A stretch of 64,000 bases of DNA from Streptomyces violaceorubidus (GTDB lineage Bacteria; Actinomycetota; Actinomycetes; Streptomycetales; Streptomycetaceae), in assembly GCF_000717995.1 (NCBI RefSeq), contig NZ_JODM01000002.1, positions 248,001 through 312,000 of the forward strand, written 5' to 3'. Shown here in pieces: positions 1-8,867 of this stretch. The first letter of the stretch is position 1. The number at the start of each line of letters is the position of its first letter. The notes beneath the pieces were generated by a model. That model made no database searches and was not told where the DNA came from. It worked only from the letters and a program-made list of their open reading frames with translations. The translations under genes and the position numbers were made by a program.

Positions 1-655
1 CCGCGTCGTCCACCAGCCGCCACGCCACGGCGAAGTCCTCCACCAGCGACGACCACCCGGCCTCCGCCCGGCCGCCGGTCTCCAGCAGCCGGGGCAGCAG
101 GGTCCACAGCGCGGCCTGCTCACGGGCGGTGGCGCAGTAGGAGTCCAGGTCGGCGGGCGGCCGCGGGGCATGCGTGGCAGACAGATACCGCTCGGTGTGC
201 CCGGCGACCAGCCCGGGGTCCGCGCCCCAGGCGGCACACAGTGCCGCCGCGTCCCGCTCCAGGCACCGCCACAGTTCGGTGCGGAGATGCAACGCCGCCA
301 GGTCGGGAGCGAGTTGACCATCTGTCAGGTGGTCGTCCCACAGGTGGAGGAGCAGCGCGGCGGCGTGCAGGCGCTCGGCGTCCGGTTGCCTCGCTGCGGG
401 CACCCAGTGCAGGAAGGACCACACCGGTGCGGGGAACAGCACGAACAGGTCCCCCTGGTCAGCGGTCCGGGTCCGGCCGTGTCGGCCCAGCAGGGCGGCG
501 ACGTCCTCGGCCAGGGGGCGCGGCATCCGGCTCACGATCTCCAGCACCCGGCCGTGCAGGCGGCGCCGGAGCGCCGACACCTCCGGCGTCTCCAGCACCG
601 CGCCGAAGCCCGGTGGCGGTGGGACCACAAAGGCCGGGGGGAAGGTGCCGCTCAC
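1..655 (-). CDS. Class I isoprenoid (polyprenyl/terpene synthase)-like protein, partial
   Basis: The reading frame is open to the window edge, so the C-terminus is missing; 218 codons are present. It starts at a GTG whose last two bases lie in the TGA stop of the upstream FAD oxidase (GTGA overlap), implying translational coupling. The frame contains LLLHLWDDHLTDGQL around residues 104-118. This resembles the first Asp-rich metal-binding motif (DDxx(x)D) of trans-prenyl transferases and class I terpene synthases. Near the cut end AWRLVDDA resembles the helix carrying the second Asp cluster. These motifs are seen; the family call follows from them; substrate and product are unknown. Coupling to a flavin oxidase suggests a small terpenoid-type pathway continuing off the left edge. 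It could also be a non-catalytic relative, since the C-terminal metal motif cannot be checked. Confidence 0.6.
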   Translation of the reverse strand, partial: MSGTFPPAFVVPPPPGFGAVLETPEVSALRRRLHGRVLEIVSRMPRPLAEDVAALLGRHGRTRTADQGDLFVLFPAPVWSFLHWVPAARQPDAERLHAAALLLHLWDDHLTDGQLAPDLAALHLRTELWRCLERDAAALCAAWGADPGLVAGHTERYLSATHAPRPPADLDSYCATAREQAALWTLLPRLLETGGRAEAGWSSLVEDFAVAWRLVDDA

Positions 656-2196
656 CGGCCGCCACCCCGGCCGGGCCGCGCCCGCAGGACCCCCCGCGGG
701 TCGAGTACCGAGGCCACCTGGTCGAGCAGCAGCCGACTCCCCTCGTTCCCGGCGTCCCCCAGGTCGTCGCCGATGACCGGCCGGTAGGGGTGAACGCCCA
801 TACGCGTGCACCCGCGCACCAGTTCCCGGCGGCACTCCAGCGCCCGTGCGTCGGCCCCCGGCTCGTCACGGTCCCAGAAGAGCCCGGTGACACAGCGCAG
901 GTCCCGCGCGCCGAGGCGGAGGGCGAGACAGGGTTCCATGCCCCGGTCCGTCATGATCCGTTCCACCAGTCGCAGTACCGTGTCGGTCCGGGCGCCCGAC
1001 ATCGGGAGGCGGGGAGTGAACCAGAGGACCCCGCAACGGTCCCGGTCGGGGTCCCGTTCCCGGCCGGCCCGAACGTACAGCGGCCCGCCGGGTTTGTGCC
1101 GGTAGGCACTCGCCAGGCCCGGGGCGCTGTCGTACCGCGCAGCGCCTTCCGGCGGCCCGGGAGCTCCCGGGGCGGCGACGTGGCCGCTCACGTCATCGGT
1201 GTCCCAGTGGTCTGCGTACGGGACGAAGGCACGCAGCACGGCTTCGTACAGCAGGTCCAGCATCCTGGAGTCGTCGGCCCACAGCTCGGCGTACCCGGTC
1301 CACGGCCCGTCGAGGTGCTCGGGCAGCCGGCTCCGCGGCGCGGGGAGCACCTGCGCCGCCAGCCGGGCCCGGTTCCACAGGCTCACGGCCACGCCGCCCG
1401 GCGCCCGTTGCAGCAGTCGCCGGGCGGCGTCGACGGCGCCGGGGAGGAGGCGTTCGTCGGGGAGTCGGAAGATCACCGACCGGCCCGCCCGGGGCCGCGG
1501 ATGCAGCCACAGCTCGGCGGACACGACGACGCCGGGACCGCCTTGCAGGAAGAGCCCGGTGAGCTCGGGTCCCGGGCCGGGGCCGGTCGAGAGCCGAGTA
1601 CCGTCGGGGCGGACCACCTCCAGCCGCCGCAGGTGGGACGCCATGTCCTGGTACGGCCCGCGCCCCGAACCGCGCTGCAGCGCGTTGGCCAGGACGGAGG
1701 TGCTCGGTCCGGCCCCGGTGGAGGGTGGCAGCAACTCCGACGAGCGCCGCCCCAGGGCTTCGGCCAGCTGCCCGAAGGTGACCCCCGGCTCCACGGTGAC
1801 CAGGCCGAGTTGCTCGTCATGGTGGAGGATCCGGTCCAGTCGGGCCAGTCGCAGCACCACGGTGTGCTCGGCGGGCGGGCAACCCGAACCGTATCCCCAG
1901 TTCCGGCCGGTGCTGACCGGGTGGACTCGGACGCCGTGGCGATGGGCGATCCGCAAGCAGTCCCGCGTCTGGGCCGCGTCGGCCGGGCACAGCACCGCTT
2001 CCGGCAGCGGGGCCGGGAACGTACATCGTCCGGCGACCTCCCGGTCCTCCGGCGCGGTGAGCACATGCGCCTCGCCGACCACCTCGCACCAGGCCGCCAC
2101 CGCGTCGTACGGCAGCTCCGTCCCGGGCCGGGCGCCGGACCCGCTGTCCGGACTCGGACGCCCCCGGACAGCGTCCGGATTCGCGGTCATCATCAC
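652..2196 (-). CDS. PCMH-type FAD-dependent oxidase
   Basis: The 514-residue protein looks like a member of the vanillyl-alcohol oxidase/4-cresol dehydrogenase flavoprotein group. The FAD-binding half contains VSTGRNWGYGSG (about residues 97-108), the typical pyrophosphate-binding loop of this group, followed by VEPGVTFGQLAEAL and SVLANALQRGSGRGPYQDM. The C-terminal half carries the substrate domain. Such enzymes oxidise para-substituted phenols or other alcohols. No signal peptide is visible, so it is probably cytoplasmic. It begins with GTG-ATG-ATG, and the second or third codon may be the real start because the G-rich ribosome site is very close. Its stop overlaps the start of the isoprenoid-synthase-like gene, so the two are probably one transcript. 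Substrate is not predictable from sequence. Confidence 0.8.
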   Translation of the reverse strand: MMMTANPDAVRGRPSPDSGSGARPGTELPYDAVAAWCEVVGEAHVLTAPEDREVAGRCTFPAPLPEAVLCPADAAQTRDCLRIAHRHGVRVHPVSTGRNWGYGSGCPPAEHTVVLRLARLDRILHHDEQLGLVTVEPGVTFGQLAEALGRRSSELLPPSTGAGPSTSVLANALQRGSGRGPYQDMASHLRRLEVVRPDGTRLSTGPGPGPELTGLFLQGGPGVVVSAELWLHPRPRAGRSVIFRLPDERLLPGAVDAARRLLQRAPGGVAVSLWNRARLAAQVLPAPRSRLPEHLDGPWTGYAELWADDSRMLDLLYEAVLRAFVPYADHWDTDDVSGHVAAPGAPGPPEGAARYDSAPGLASAYRHKPGGPLYVRAGRERDPDRDRCGVLWFTPRLPMSGARTDTVLRLVERIMTDRGMEPCLALRLGARDLRCVTGLFWDRDEPGADARALECRRELVRGCTRMGVHPYRPVIGDDLGDAGNEGSRLLLDQVASVLDPRGVLRARPGRGGGR

Positions 2197-2417
2197 CCCC
2201 CTGCCGACGAGGAGCCCAGTAGCTCCCCTGCACCCCGCTGCTTCCCACCCTGGCAGTACCTGCGCCCCCGCAGGCCGGTGACCACTCGGACGAGGGAGCG
2301 CTTCGGGCGGTCGCGCGCGCCTTCGTGCGCCCGTACCGGGTCAGACGGCCACGCGCCCGCTGGTTCTCCGTCGGTGCTGGGGCCCCGCGCTCGGCGGCGC
2401 CGGACCGAGGTGGGCCG

Positions 2418-3128
2418 TCAAGGCTGTCGCGGCCCCCGCGGGCTGCCGAGGGCGTGGGCCCAGGCCAGCAGTTCGGGGGCGTCCAGTGTCGGTAACCACT
2501 CGTCGGCCCTGTTAGCGCCGTCGCCCTGCGGCCGGGGACCGACGCCCAGGACCCGCAGGCTCGCCCGGCGGGCTGCTTCCACGCCGGTCAGGGAGTCCTC
2601 CACCGCCAGCGCCCGGTGCGGGGGGACACCGCAGAGCCGGGCGGCCACGGCGTACACGTCGGGATGCGGTTTGGGGCGTACGCGGTCCCCCGGGTCGGGG
2701 ACGACGAGATGCTGGAAGTCGGCGAGCAGCCCGGCCCGTTCCAAGCTGCCCTCGACCACCACCCTCGGGCAGTTGCTGGCCACCGCCAGCGGCACGCGGC
2801 CGGAGAGCAGCCGCACGAGCCGGACGGCACCCGGCATCGTCACCGGTTCGTCGGTGACCAGTGCCAGGAAGTGGTCGAGAAGCGCGGCTGTCAGGTCGTC
2901 GGTCAGTTCGGGTTTGTGCACGGACTGGGCCATGAGCCGGCCGCAGTCCTCGTAGTGCAGGCCGAGGGCCTGCTCCGCGAACCCGGGCGGTGGCTGAATG
3001 CCGTGCTCCCGGAAGGCCCGGCTGCGGGCCTCCTGCCAGTGGCGTTCGCTGTCCATGAGGGTGCCGTCGCAGTCGAAGACGACGGCTTCGGGCGACCAGT
3101 CGAGCAGATCGTGGTCCGAGGTGGTCAC
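2418..3128 (-). CDS. HAD-superfamily phosphatase (beta-phosphoglucomutase-like subfamily)
   Basis: This 236-residue protein has the full set of HAD motifs: VVFDCDGTLMD near the N-terminus (nucleophile and acid/base Asp), VASNCPR as motif II, RPKPHPDVY with the motif III Lys, and LAVEDSLTGVEAA as motif IV. The arrangement with a helical cap after motif I fits the subgroup containing beta-phosphoglucomutase and sugar-phosphate phosphatases. The GTG start is chosen because GGGAGG lies five bases upstream; an in-frame ATG 27 bases earlier lacks such a site. It stands alone, with a palindrome-containing upstream region. The substrate is probably a small phosphorylated metabolite but cannot be named. 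Confidence 0.85.
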   Translation of the reverse strand: MTTSDHDLLDWSPEAVVFDCDGTLMDSERHWQEARSRAFREHGIQPPPGFAEQALGLHYEDCGRLMAQSVHKPELTDDLTAALLDHFLALVTDEPVTMPGAVRLVRLLSGRVPLAVASNCPRVVVEGSLERAGLLADFQHLVVPDPGDRVRPKPHPDVYAVAARLCGVPPHRALAVEDSLTGVEAARRASLRVLGVGPRPQGDGANRADEWLPTLDAPELLAWAHALGSPRGPRQP

Positions 3129-3516
3129 TGGGGCCTCCCATGCTTTCGCAGGCATGTGGCATTCCTGTCTCCACAGGAAACGGAAAGATAGCTTCCGCTA
3201 CGTTATTTCCGTCCAGGCAAATCGGGCAATAACCCTTTTCAGTGACTCGACGCGCGCCGGAAACAGGCGTACCGCGGTGCGGCGACCCGCGTGGCGAGGC
3301 CGTCGGGAACGCCAACGCCACGCGCGCGTCCGCCGGTTGGCACACGCTCTGGACCGTGCGCGGCTCGGAGTGTCGTACTCCCGTTACCACTCGCACGCGT
3401 TGGCATTCGAAAGAACTGTGTAATTGCCGCCCGAAAGTGCACGTTTGGGCTCCGGGCGTACGCTGGCGCACTAAATTCGTGGCCCGACATCACCACGGAC
3501 GAGGGCGGGCGGGACG
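3129..3516. promoter_or_regulatory. Intergenic region with palindromes between divergent HAD and TetR genes
   Basis: This 388-base gap has a lower GC content than its surroundings and lies between divergent genes. It holds a perfect dyad TTCCTGT-CTCC-ACAGGAA (3162-3179) just upstream of the HAD gene and an inverted CGGAA-N7-TTCCG (3181-3197). The first dyad sits where an operator for the HAD promoter would be. The divergent TetR protein is a possible binder, but nothing in the sequence links them directly. No convincing open reading frame was seen here. Confidence 0.45.
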
Positions 3517-4167
3517 TTGCAGGAACGGGCGAAGGCCACCCGCAGGTCACTGCTGGAAGCGGCAGCCCAACTGTTCGCCGAACAGGGATACACGGCCACC
3601 AGCGTCAACGACATAAGCGCGCGGTCGGGCCGGACCAGCGGCGCGGTCTACTTCCACTACACGGGCAAGGAAGGAATCGCGGTCGCCGTCGTCGAGGACC
3701 GGTTCGCCACCTGGCCCCAGCTCGCGGAACGCTACGGAGACGAGGCCGTCCCTCCACTCGAACGGCTCGTCGCGCTCAGCTACGACATCGCCCACGCCCT
3801 CGCCCGGGACCCCGTGACGCGTGCCGGCGCCCGTCTGTGGACCGAGCGCACCGTCATCAAAGCCCCCGTCCCCAGCCCCTTCGCGCTCTGGACCACCGCC
3901 ACCACGCGACTGCTCGCGCAGGCCCGCCTGGCCGGGCACGTCAACGAGGGCGTCCGCCCCGCCCGCGCGGCCCGCGCCCTGGTGCCCGCGTTCTTCGGCC
4001 TGTGCACCCTCGCCGAGGCACTCGAGGACACGACCGTCCTCGACGACCGCCTGACCGACTGGTGGCACCTGACCCTCCCCTCCCTCCGGCCGCAACCGTC
4101 CCCGGAAGCACCCGGACAGGCCGGTGGGGACACGCGGGGCCCGTCCCCTCGCCCCGGCGTGGCCTAG
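3517..4167 (+). CDS. TetR-family transcriptional regulator (ArpA/ScbR-like layout)
   Basis: The 216-residue protein has a TetR N-terminal helix-turn-helix (RRSLLEAAAQLFAEQGYTATSVNDISARSGRTSGAVYFHYTGKEGIAVAVV) with the typical GAVYFHY recognition region, followed by a helical ligand domain. The layout, including the conserved Trp after the DNA-binding domain and the WTERTVIKAPVPSPFALW segment, resembles gamma-butyrolactone receptors and their non-binding relatives. No autoinducer synthase gene is in the window, so I keep the call generic. It starts at TTG with GGGCGGGACG upstream. It is divergent from the HAD gene and followed, after 120 bases, by the hexosaminidase in the same direction. Confidence 0.8.
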   Translation: MQERAKATRRSLLEAAAQLFAEQGYTATSVNDISARSGRTSGAVYFHYTGKEGIAVAVVEDRFATWPQLAERYGDEAVPPLERLVALSYDIAHALARDPVTRAGARLWTERTVIKAPVPSPFALWTTATTRLLAQARLAGHVNEGVRPARAARALVPAFFGLCTLAEALEDTTVLDDRLTDWWHLTLPSLRPQPSPEAPGQAGGDTRGPSPRPGVA

Positions 4168-4172
4168 ACCTA

Positions 4173-4188
4173 TTTTGTCTAGACCTCT
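4173..4188. promoter_or_regulatory. Candidate DasR-responsive element (dre-like)
   Basis: The core GTCTAGAC (4177-4184) followed by C matches the centre of the known dre consensus ACTGGTCTAGACCAGT at 12 of 16 positions by my alignment. It lies about 100 bases upstream of a beta-N-acetylhexosaminidase, a class of gene controlled by the N-acetylglucosamine sensor DasR in Streptomyces. A partly matching GGCCTAGAC at 4161-4169 makes a larger imperfect dyad. DasR itself is not encoded here. Confidence 0.45.
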
Positions 4189-4287
4189 TGCCCGCCCGGG
4201 ACGCGCAGGCTACGTTTCCCGCTGTTCGGAGTCCTTCAAGTTTCCTTCAACTCCCTTGACGAGCAAGGCTGGAAGGAGCATGTCCGC

Positions 4288-6114
4288 ATGCAGGACCGGA
4301 GTCTGACCAGACGGACCGTCCTCGCCTCCGCGACCGTCGTCGCCGCGAGCGCGGCGGGAGCCGTGGGGGTGACGGCCGCCCCCGCGGCCGCGCACGGGCG
4401 CGACCACCGCCTCAAGAAGATCCTCTCCAGGATGAGCGTCGAGGCGAAGATCGGCCAGCTGTTCGTCCCGTACTTCTACGGTACGTCGGCGACTTCACCC
4501 AGCCCGTTCGACCAGGAGCGCAATCTCAGGGAACTCGGCGTCCGCACCGTGGCCGAGCTGATCGCCAAGTACCACCTCGGCGGGGTCATCTACTTCTCCG
4601 GCTGGACGAACAACATCCAGGACCCCCGCCAGGTCGCGGAGTTGTCCGACGGTGTGCAGCGGGCCTCGCTCGCCCTGCCCACCCCCGTTCCCTGCCTGAT
4701 CTCCATCGACCAGGAACACGGGGCCAACGTCCGCATCGGCAGCGGCGCCACCCAGTTGCCGGGTGCGATGGCGCTCGGCGCGGGCGGCTCGACCTCCGAC
4801 GCGCGCACCGCCGGGCGGATCTCGGGCACCGAACTCGCCGCCCTGGGCATCCGTCAGAACTTCGCCCCGGTCGCCGACGTCAACGTCAACCCGGCCAACC
4901 CCGTCATCAACGTCCGCTCCTTCGGCGCCGACGCCCGCGAGGTGGGCCGTATGGTGGCGGCCCAGGTGACGGGGTACCAGCAAGCCGGCGTGGTGGCCTG
5001 CGCCAAGCACTTCCCGGGCCACGGGGACACCGGACAGGACAGCCACACCGGGCTGCCGGTGATCACCCACACCCGCGAGGAGTGGGACCGCGTCGACGCC
5101 CCGCCCTTCCGGGCCGCGATCGCCGCCGGCGTCGACTCGATCATGACCGCACACCTCCAGGTCCCCGCCCTCGACCCCAGCAACGAACCGGCCACCCTGT
5201 CGCCCGCGATCCTCCAGGGCGTGCTCCGCGACGAACTCGGCTTCGACGGCGTCATCGTCACCGACGCCCTCAACATGGCCGGTGTGCGCACCAAGTACGG
5301 CGACGACCGCGTGCCCGTCCTCGCCCTCCTGGCCGGAGCCGACCAACTGCTGTTCCCGCCGGACATCGACGTCGCCTACCACGGTGTCCTGGCCGCGGTG
5401 CGCGGCGGGGAGATCACCGAGGACCGGCTCGACGAGTCGGTCCTGCGCATCCTGCGGCTCAAGGACAGGACCGGCCTGCTCGACGGCAGCCCCTACACCT
5501 CCCCGAGGGAGGTCGACCGCGTCGTCGGCGCCCGCGGGCACCGGCTCGCCGCCGACCGGATCGCCGAGCGCACCACCACCCTGCTGGTCAACGAGGGCCA
5601 GGCCCTCCCGCTGCGCCGCGGACGGCGGAAGCTGCTCGTGACCGGCGCCAGCCCGGCCTTCCCGACCGACGACACCCGCACCACGGTGCCCGAGCTGGCC
5701 AGGGCGTTCGAGGAGCTGGGCCACCGCGCCACCCACCTCGCCACCGGCCGGGAACCCGACGCGGCGAAGATCGACGAGGCCGTGGCCGCCGCACGGGGAC
5801 GGGACGCGGTGGTCGTCACCACGGACAACGTCGGCGCCACCAGCGCCCAGCGCACCCTGGTGTCCCGGCTGTGCGCGACGGGCGTCCCCGTCGTCCACCT
5901 CGCGGTGCGCAACCCCTACGACATCGCCCACCTCGGCGGCGTCCCGGCCTCGCTGGTCTCCTACTGCTGGACCGAGGTCGAACTGCGGGCCGCCGCCCGG
6001 GTGATCGCCGGCCGGGCCGAGCCGCGGGGCAGGCTGCCCGTGCCCGTCCGGCGGGCCGACGACCCGTCCCGGGTCCTCTTCCCCATGGGGCACGGCCTTT
6101 CGTACGCCGACTGA
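4288..6114 (+). CDS. Secreted glycoside hydrolase family 3 beta-N-acetylhexosaminidase
   Basis: The 608-residue precursor begins with a twin-arginine-type signal peptide (RSLTRRTVLASATVVAASAAG, cleavage probably after APAAA near residue 35). The GH3 barrel contains the NagZ-type histidine/aspartate loop KHFPGHGDTGQDSH, which acts as acid/base in beta-N-acetylglucosaminidases, and the nucleophile in VIVTDALNMAGV. A C-terminal alpha/beta domain follows. The protein probably removes N-acetylglucosamine from chitin or cell-wall oligosaccharides outside the cell. An AAGGAG site precedes the start. The dre-like sequence in its upstream region agrees with this role. It stands as a single gene, convergent with the ABC exporter. 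Confidence 0.88.
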   Translation: MQDRSLTRRTVLASATVVAASAAGAVGVTAAPAAAHGRDHRLKKILSRMSVEAKIGQLFVPYFYGTSATSPSPFDQERNLRELGVRTVAELIAKYHLGGVIYFSGWTNNIQDPRQVAELSDGVQRASLALPTPVPCLISIDQEHGANVRIGSGATQLPGAMALGAGGSTSDARTAGRISGTELAALGIRQNFAPVADVNVNPANPVINVRSFGADAREVGRMVAAQVTGYQQAGVVACAKHFPGHGDTGQDSHTGLPVITHTREEWDRVDAPPFRAAIAAGVDSIMTAHLQVPALDPSNEPATLSPAILQGVLRDELGFDGVIVTDALNMAGVRTKYGDDRVPVLALLAGADQLLFPPDIDVAYHGVLAAVRGGEITEDRLDESVLRILRLKDRTGLLDGSPYTSPREVDRVVGARGHRLAADRIAERTTTLLVNEGQALPLRRGRRKLLVTGASPAFPTDDTRTTVPELARAFEELGHRATHLATGREPDAAKIDEAVAAARGRDAVVVTTDNVGATSAQRTLVSRLCATGVPVVHLAVRNPYDIAHLGGVPASLVSYCWTEVELRAAARVIAGRAEPRGRLPVPVRRADDPSRVLFPMGHGLSYAD

Positions 6115-6132
6115 CGGCCACGGGTGTCGGGG

Positions 6133-8022
6133 TCAGGCAACCGGGCGTTCCAGGGCCGACCCGGTCCGGTCGCCGACCGACTCGCCGCTCTCGGACTTGT
6201 CCCTCGGCGTCTCGTCCCTCGGCGACTCGTCGCTCTCGCCCAGGAAGCCGCCCGACTGGTGCTGCCAGAGCCTGGCGTAGGCGCCGTCCGTCGCGAGCAG
6301 CTCCTGGTGGGTGCCCTGCTCCACGACGCGTCCGCGGTCGAGGACGACGAGCCGGTCCATGCCGGCGACGGTGCTCAGGCGGTGGGCGACCACGAGGGCC
6401 GTGCGTCCGTCCATCAGCCGCCACAGGGCGTCCTGGACGAGGAGTTCGCTCTCCGAGTCCAGGGCGCTGGTCGCCTCGTCGAGCAGCAGGATCGGGGCGT
6501 CGCGCAGGACGGCCCTGGCGAGGGCGACGCGCTGGCGCTGACCGCCGGACAGCTTCACCCCGCGCTCCCCCACCAGGGTGCCGAAGCCGTCGGGGAGCTG
6601 CTCGGCGAACTCCGTGACGTGCGCGGCGGCTGCCGCCGCGAGGATCTCCTCGTCGGTGGCGCCCGGCCGGGCGAAGGCGATGTTGTCCCGCAGGCTGCGG
6701 TGGAACATGGCGGGTTCCTGCGGCACGTAGGCGATCAGGGAGCGCAGGTCGGCCTGGCGCAGCCGGCTGATGTCCTGGCCGCCGATCAGGATGCGGCCGT
6801 GGTCGACGTCCGACATCCGCAGCAGGAGTCGGGTGAGCGTGGTCTTGCCGCCGCCGGACCTGCCGACCAGGCCGATCCGGGCGCCCGCGGGCACGTCGAG
6901 GCCGAGTCCCCGGAAGATCGGCTTCGCACCCTGGTGGGCGAAGGTCACCGCCTCGAAGCGGATCCCGGTGTCCCTCGGCGCGAGGGGTTCGGGCGCCTCG
7001 GCGTCCAGCACGGTGGGTGGGTCGAGCAGCAGCTCCGTGAACTGGGCGGCCTCGGTCATCGAGCTCTCCAGCCGGCGGTAGATCTGGTTGAACTCGAACA
7101 TGATCTGGGTGGCGTTGGAGTAGTAGGTGAAGGCGACGACGACCTCCTCCACCCCCTGGCCGGGACCGCCGAAGGCGAGGGCGACCAACAGGCCCAGCAC
7201 GTTGGTCAGTACGGACATGGGCGCGATCAGGGTGTCCACGCGCAGATTGCCGTAGTCCCAGGATCTCAGGGTCAGGCGCCGGGATTCGGCGACCCGGCTG
7301 CGGTGTTCGCCGGCCTCCCGGGGTTCGGCCGCGAAGGCGCGGATGGTCTCCATGTTCATGAGGCTGTCGGCTACATGGCCGGAGACGCGGGCGATCGCCG
7401 CCTCCCGCTCGTTGACGAGCCGTTGCCGACGGCGGATCAGCGGCGTCGCAGTCACCACCGTCAACGCGATCATGACGAACAGTCCGACGACGAGCATCGG
7501 TTCGTAGCTCCAGAGCACCACGGCCCCGAACACCAGGGGCACAAGACTGCCCACGATCCGGTACGTCATGGTGTCGACGAAGTCCTCGAAGCGCTTGCCG
7601 AAGCTGAGCACCCGCTTCGTGAGGGAGCCGGCGAAGTTGTCGTGGAAGAACGCGGCGTCCTTGGCGAGGAGTTCGTCCATGCCGCTCACGTACAGGTGCT
7701 CCATGCCGAGGGCCTCCACGCGGTTCAGGCAGTGCTGCCCGATCCGCCAGACGGTCTCGGCGAGCAGCAGCGTCACCCCGAAGCCCAGCACGTACGGCAG
7801 CGCCGGGCCGAGGGCGAGACCGCCCTCGTCGGCGGCCTGTCCGGCCAGCTTGGCGATCAGCAGCGGGGCGACGTAGCGGATGCCGATGTTGCCCACGGCC
7901 GGCAGCAGCAGCGCGGGCAGGGCCTGTCGTCGAAGTCGCAGCAGTTCCCGGCCGTAGTGGCGCAGTGCGAGGAGGACCGCGCTCCTGCCCGGCGCCGGTC
8001 CTCGCGTGTCTGTTGTCCCCAT
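6133..8022 (-). CDS. ABC transporter, fused membrane and ATPase domains (exporter type)
   Basis: The 629-residue protein joins an N-terminal six-helix membrane domain (roughly residues 20-310) to an ATPase domain. The ATPase carries Walker A GRSGGGKTTL, the signature LSGGQRQRVALARA, Walker B ILLLDEATSALD and the H-loop VVAHRLST. This half-transporter layout is that of type IV ABC exporters, which work as homo- or heterodimers moving drugs, lipids or peptides out of the cell. The ATG at 8022 is chosen because GGAG lies four bases before it; the frame is open about 160 bases further but without such a site. No second half-transporter adjoins it, suggesting a homodimer. Substrate unknown. Confidence 0.9.
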   Translation of the reverse strand: MGTTDTRGPAPGRSAVLLALRHYGRELLRLRRQALPALLLPAVGNIGIRYVAPLLIAKLAGQAADEGGLALGPALPYVLGFGVTLLLAETVWRIGQHCLNRVEALGMEHLYVSGMDELLAKDAAFFHDNFAGSLTKRVLSFGKRFEDFVDTMTYRIVGSLVPLVFGAVVLWSYEPMLVVGLFVMIALTVVTATPLIRRRQRLVNEREAAIARVSGHVADSLMNMETIRAFAAEPREAGEHRSRVAESRRLTLRSWDYGNLRVDTLIAPMSVLTNVLGLLVALAFGGPGQGVEEVVVAFTYYSNATQIMFEFNQIYRRLESSMTEAAQFTELLLDPPTVLDAEAPEPLAPRDTGIRFEAVTFAHQGAKPIFRGLGLDVPAGARIGLVGRSGGGKTTLTRLLLRMSDVDHGRILIGGQDISRLRQADLRSLIAYVPQEPAMFHRSLRDNIAFARPGATDEEILAAAAAAHVTEFAEQLPDGFGTLVGERGVKLSGGQRQRVALARAVLRDAPILLLDEATSALDSESELLVQDALWRLMDGRTALVVAHRLSTVAGMDRLVVLDRGRVVEQGTHQELLATDGAYARLWQHQSGGFLGESDESPRDETPRDKSESGESVGDRTGSALERPVA

Positions 8023-8136
8023 CACACTCCCGGAAGTTCGGCAGCCGGAAGTCTCCCGTCGGACGGGGTGCGCAGTCCAGGCATTTACCGCGGACGGTCG
8101 AGAACCGGACATCGCGCGGCCCGTCTTCGGCGCAAC

Positions 8137-8155
8137 GTGACATTGTATGGTGAGG
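8137..8155 (+). promoter_or_regulatory. Candidate operator of the FadR-type regulator (own promoter)
   Basis: The 19-mer GTGACATTGTATGGTGAGG lies 32 bases before the regulator start and matches GTGACATTGCACAGTGAGG upstream of the hydroxyproline operon at 15 of 19 positions. A TATGGT hexamer inside it could serve as a -10 element. Sharing such a long word between a regulator promoter and its likely target supports autoregulation. Confidence 0.55.
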
Positions 8156-8186
8156 GCCAATTGGCTGGTCGGACGCAGGAGCACGG

Positions 8187-8867
8187 ATGCCGCATCTCAA
8201 GTCCCAGGCGATCTCCGTCCAGACCCATCTGCGCGATCAGGTCGCCGACGCGCTGCGGGCCGCCCTCATCGCCGGTGACCTGCGTCCCGGTGTCGTCTAC
8301 TCCGCCCCCACCCTGGCCGCGGAACTCGGCGTCTCCGCCACCCCGGTGCGCGAGGCCATGCTGGACCTGGCCAAGGAAGGGCTGGTCGAAGCGGTGCGCA
8401 ACAAGGGGTTCCGCGTCACGGAGATGACCGAGCGGGACCTCGACGAGTTCACCGAGATCCGGACGCTGATCGAGGTTCCCACCGTGGGACGCGTCGCCGC
8501 GACCGCGACCCCCGAGCAGTTGGAGGCGCTCCGGCCGCTGGCGCGGCAGATCGTCACCGCGGCCCGCGAGCACGACGTCCTCACGTACCTGGAAGCCGAT
8601 CACCGCTTCCACCTCGAACTGCTGGGCCTGGCCGGCAACCACCACCTGGTGGCGGTGGTGGCCGACCTGCGCAAGCGTTCCCGCCTGTTCGGGCTGGGCA
8701 GCCTCGACGAGGCGGGGCGGCTGGTCGCCTCGGCCCAGGAGCACGTCGACCTGCTGGATCTGATGGTGGCCGGCCGCGGCCGGGAGGCCGAGGAGTGCAT
8801 GCGCCGCCATCTCGCGCACGTCCGCACGCTCTGGGCGGACGGCATCGCCGGGTCCGTCAGAGAGTGA
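8187..8867 (+). CDS. GntR-family (FadR/FCD) transcriptional regulator
   Basis: The 226-residue protein has a winged helix at residues about 10-75 (LRDQVADALRAALIAGDLRPG, then TPVREAMLDLAKEGLVE) and a helical FCD ligand domain in which the metal-binding pattern Asp/His can be followed (EADHRFHLELLGLAGN and later QEHVDLLDLMVAGR). FCD regulators sense small organic acids or amino acids and usually control adjacent catabolic genes. Its 3' end overlaps the hydroxyproline epimerase gene by 11 bases in convergent orientation. A 19-bp sequence in its own promoter recurs in front of the hydroxyproline operon, so it is probably that operon's regulator. Confidence 0.85.
   Translation: MPHLKSQAISVQTHLRDQVADALRAALIAGDLRPGVVYSAPTLAAELGVSATPVREAMLDLAKEGLVEAVRNKGFRVTEMTERDLDEFTEIRTLIEVPTVGRVAATATPEQLEALRPLARQIVTAAREHDVLTYLEADHRFHLELLGLAGNHHLVAVVADLRKRSRLFGLGSLDEAGRLVASAQEHVDLLDLMVAGRGREAEECMRRHLAHVRTLWADGIAGSVRE

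Noticed and set aside
3181..3197. CGGAA-N7-TTCCG before the HAD gene as another copy of the pathway box
   Set aside because: The half sites are in the opposite order (GGAA then TTCC), and no partner lies 21 bp away.
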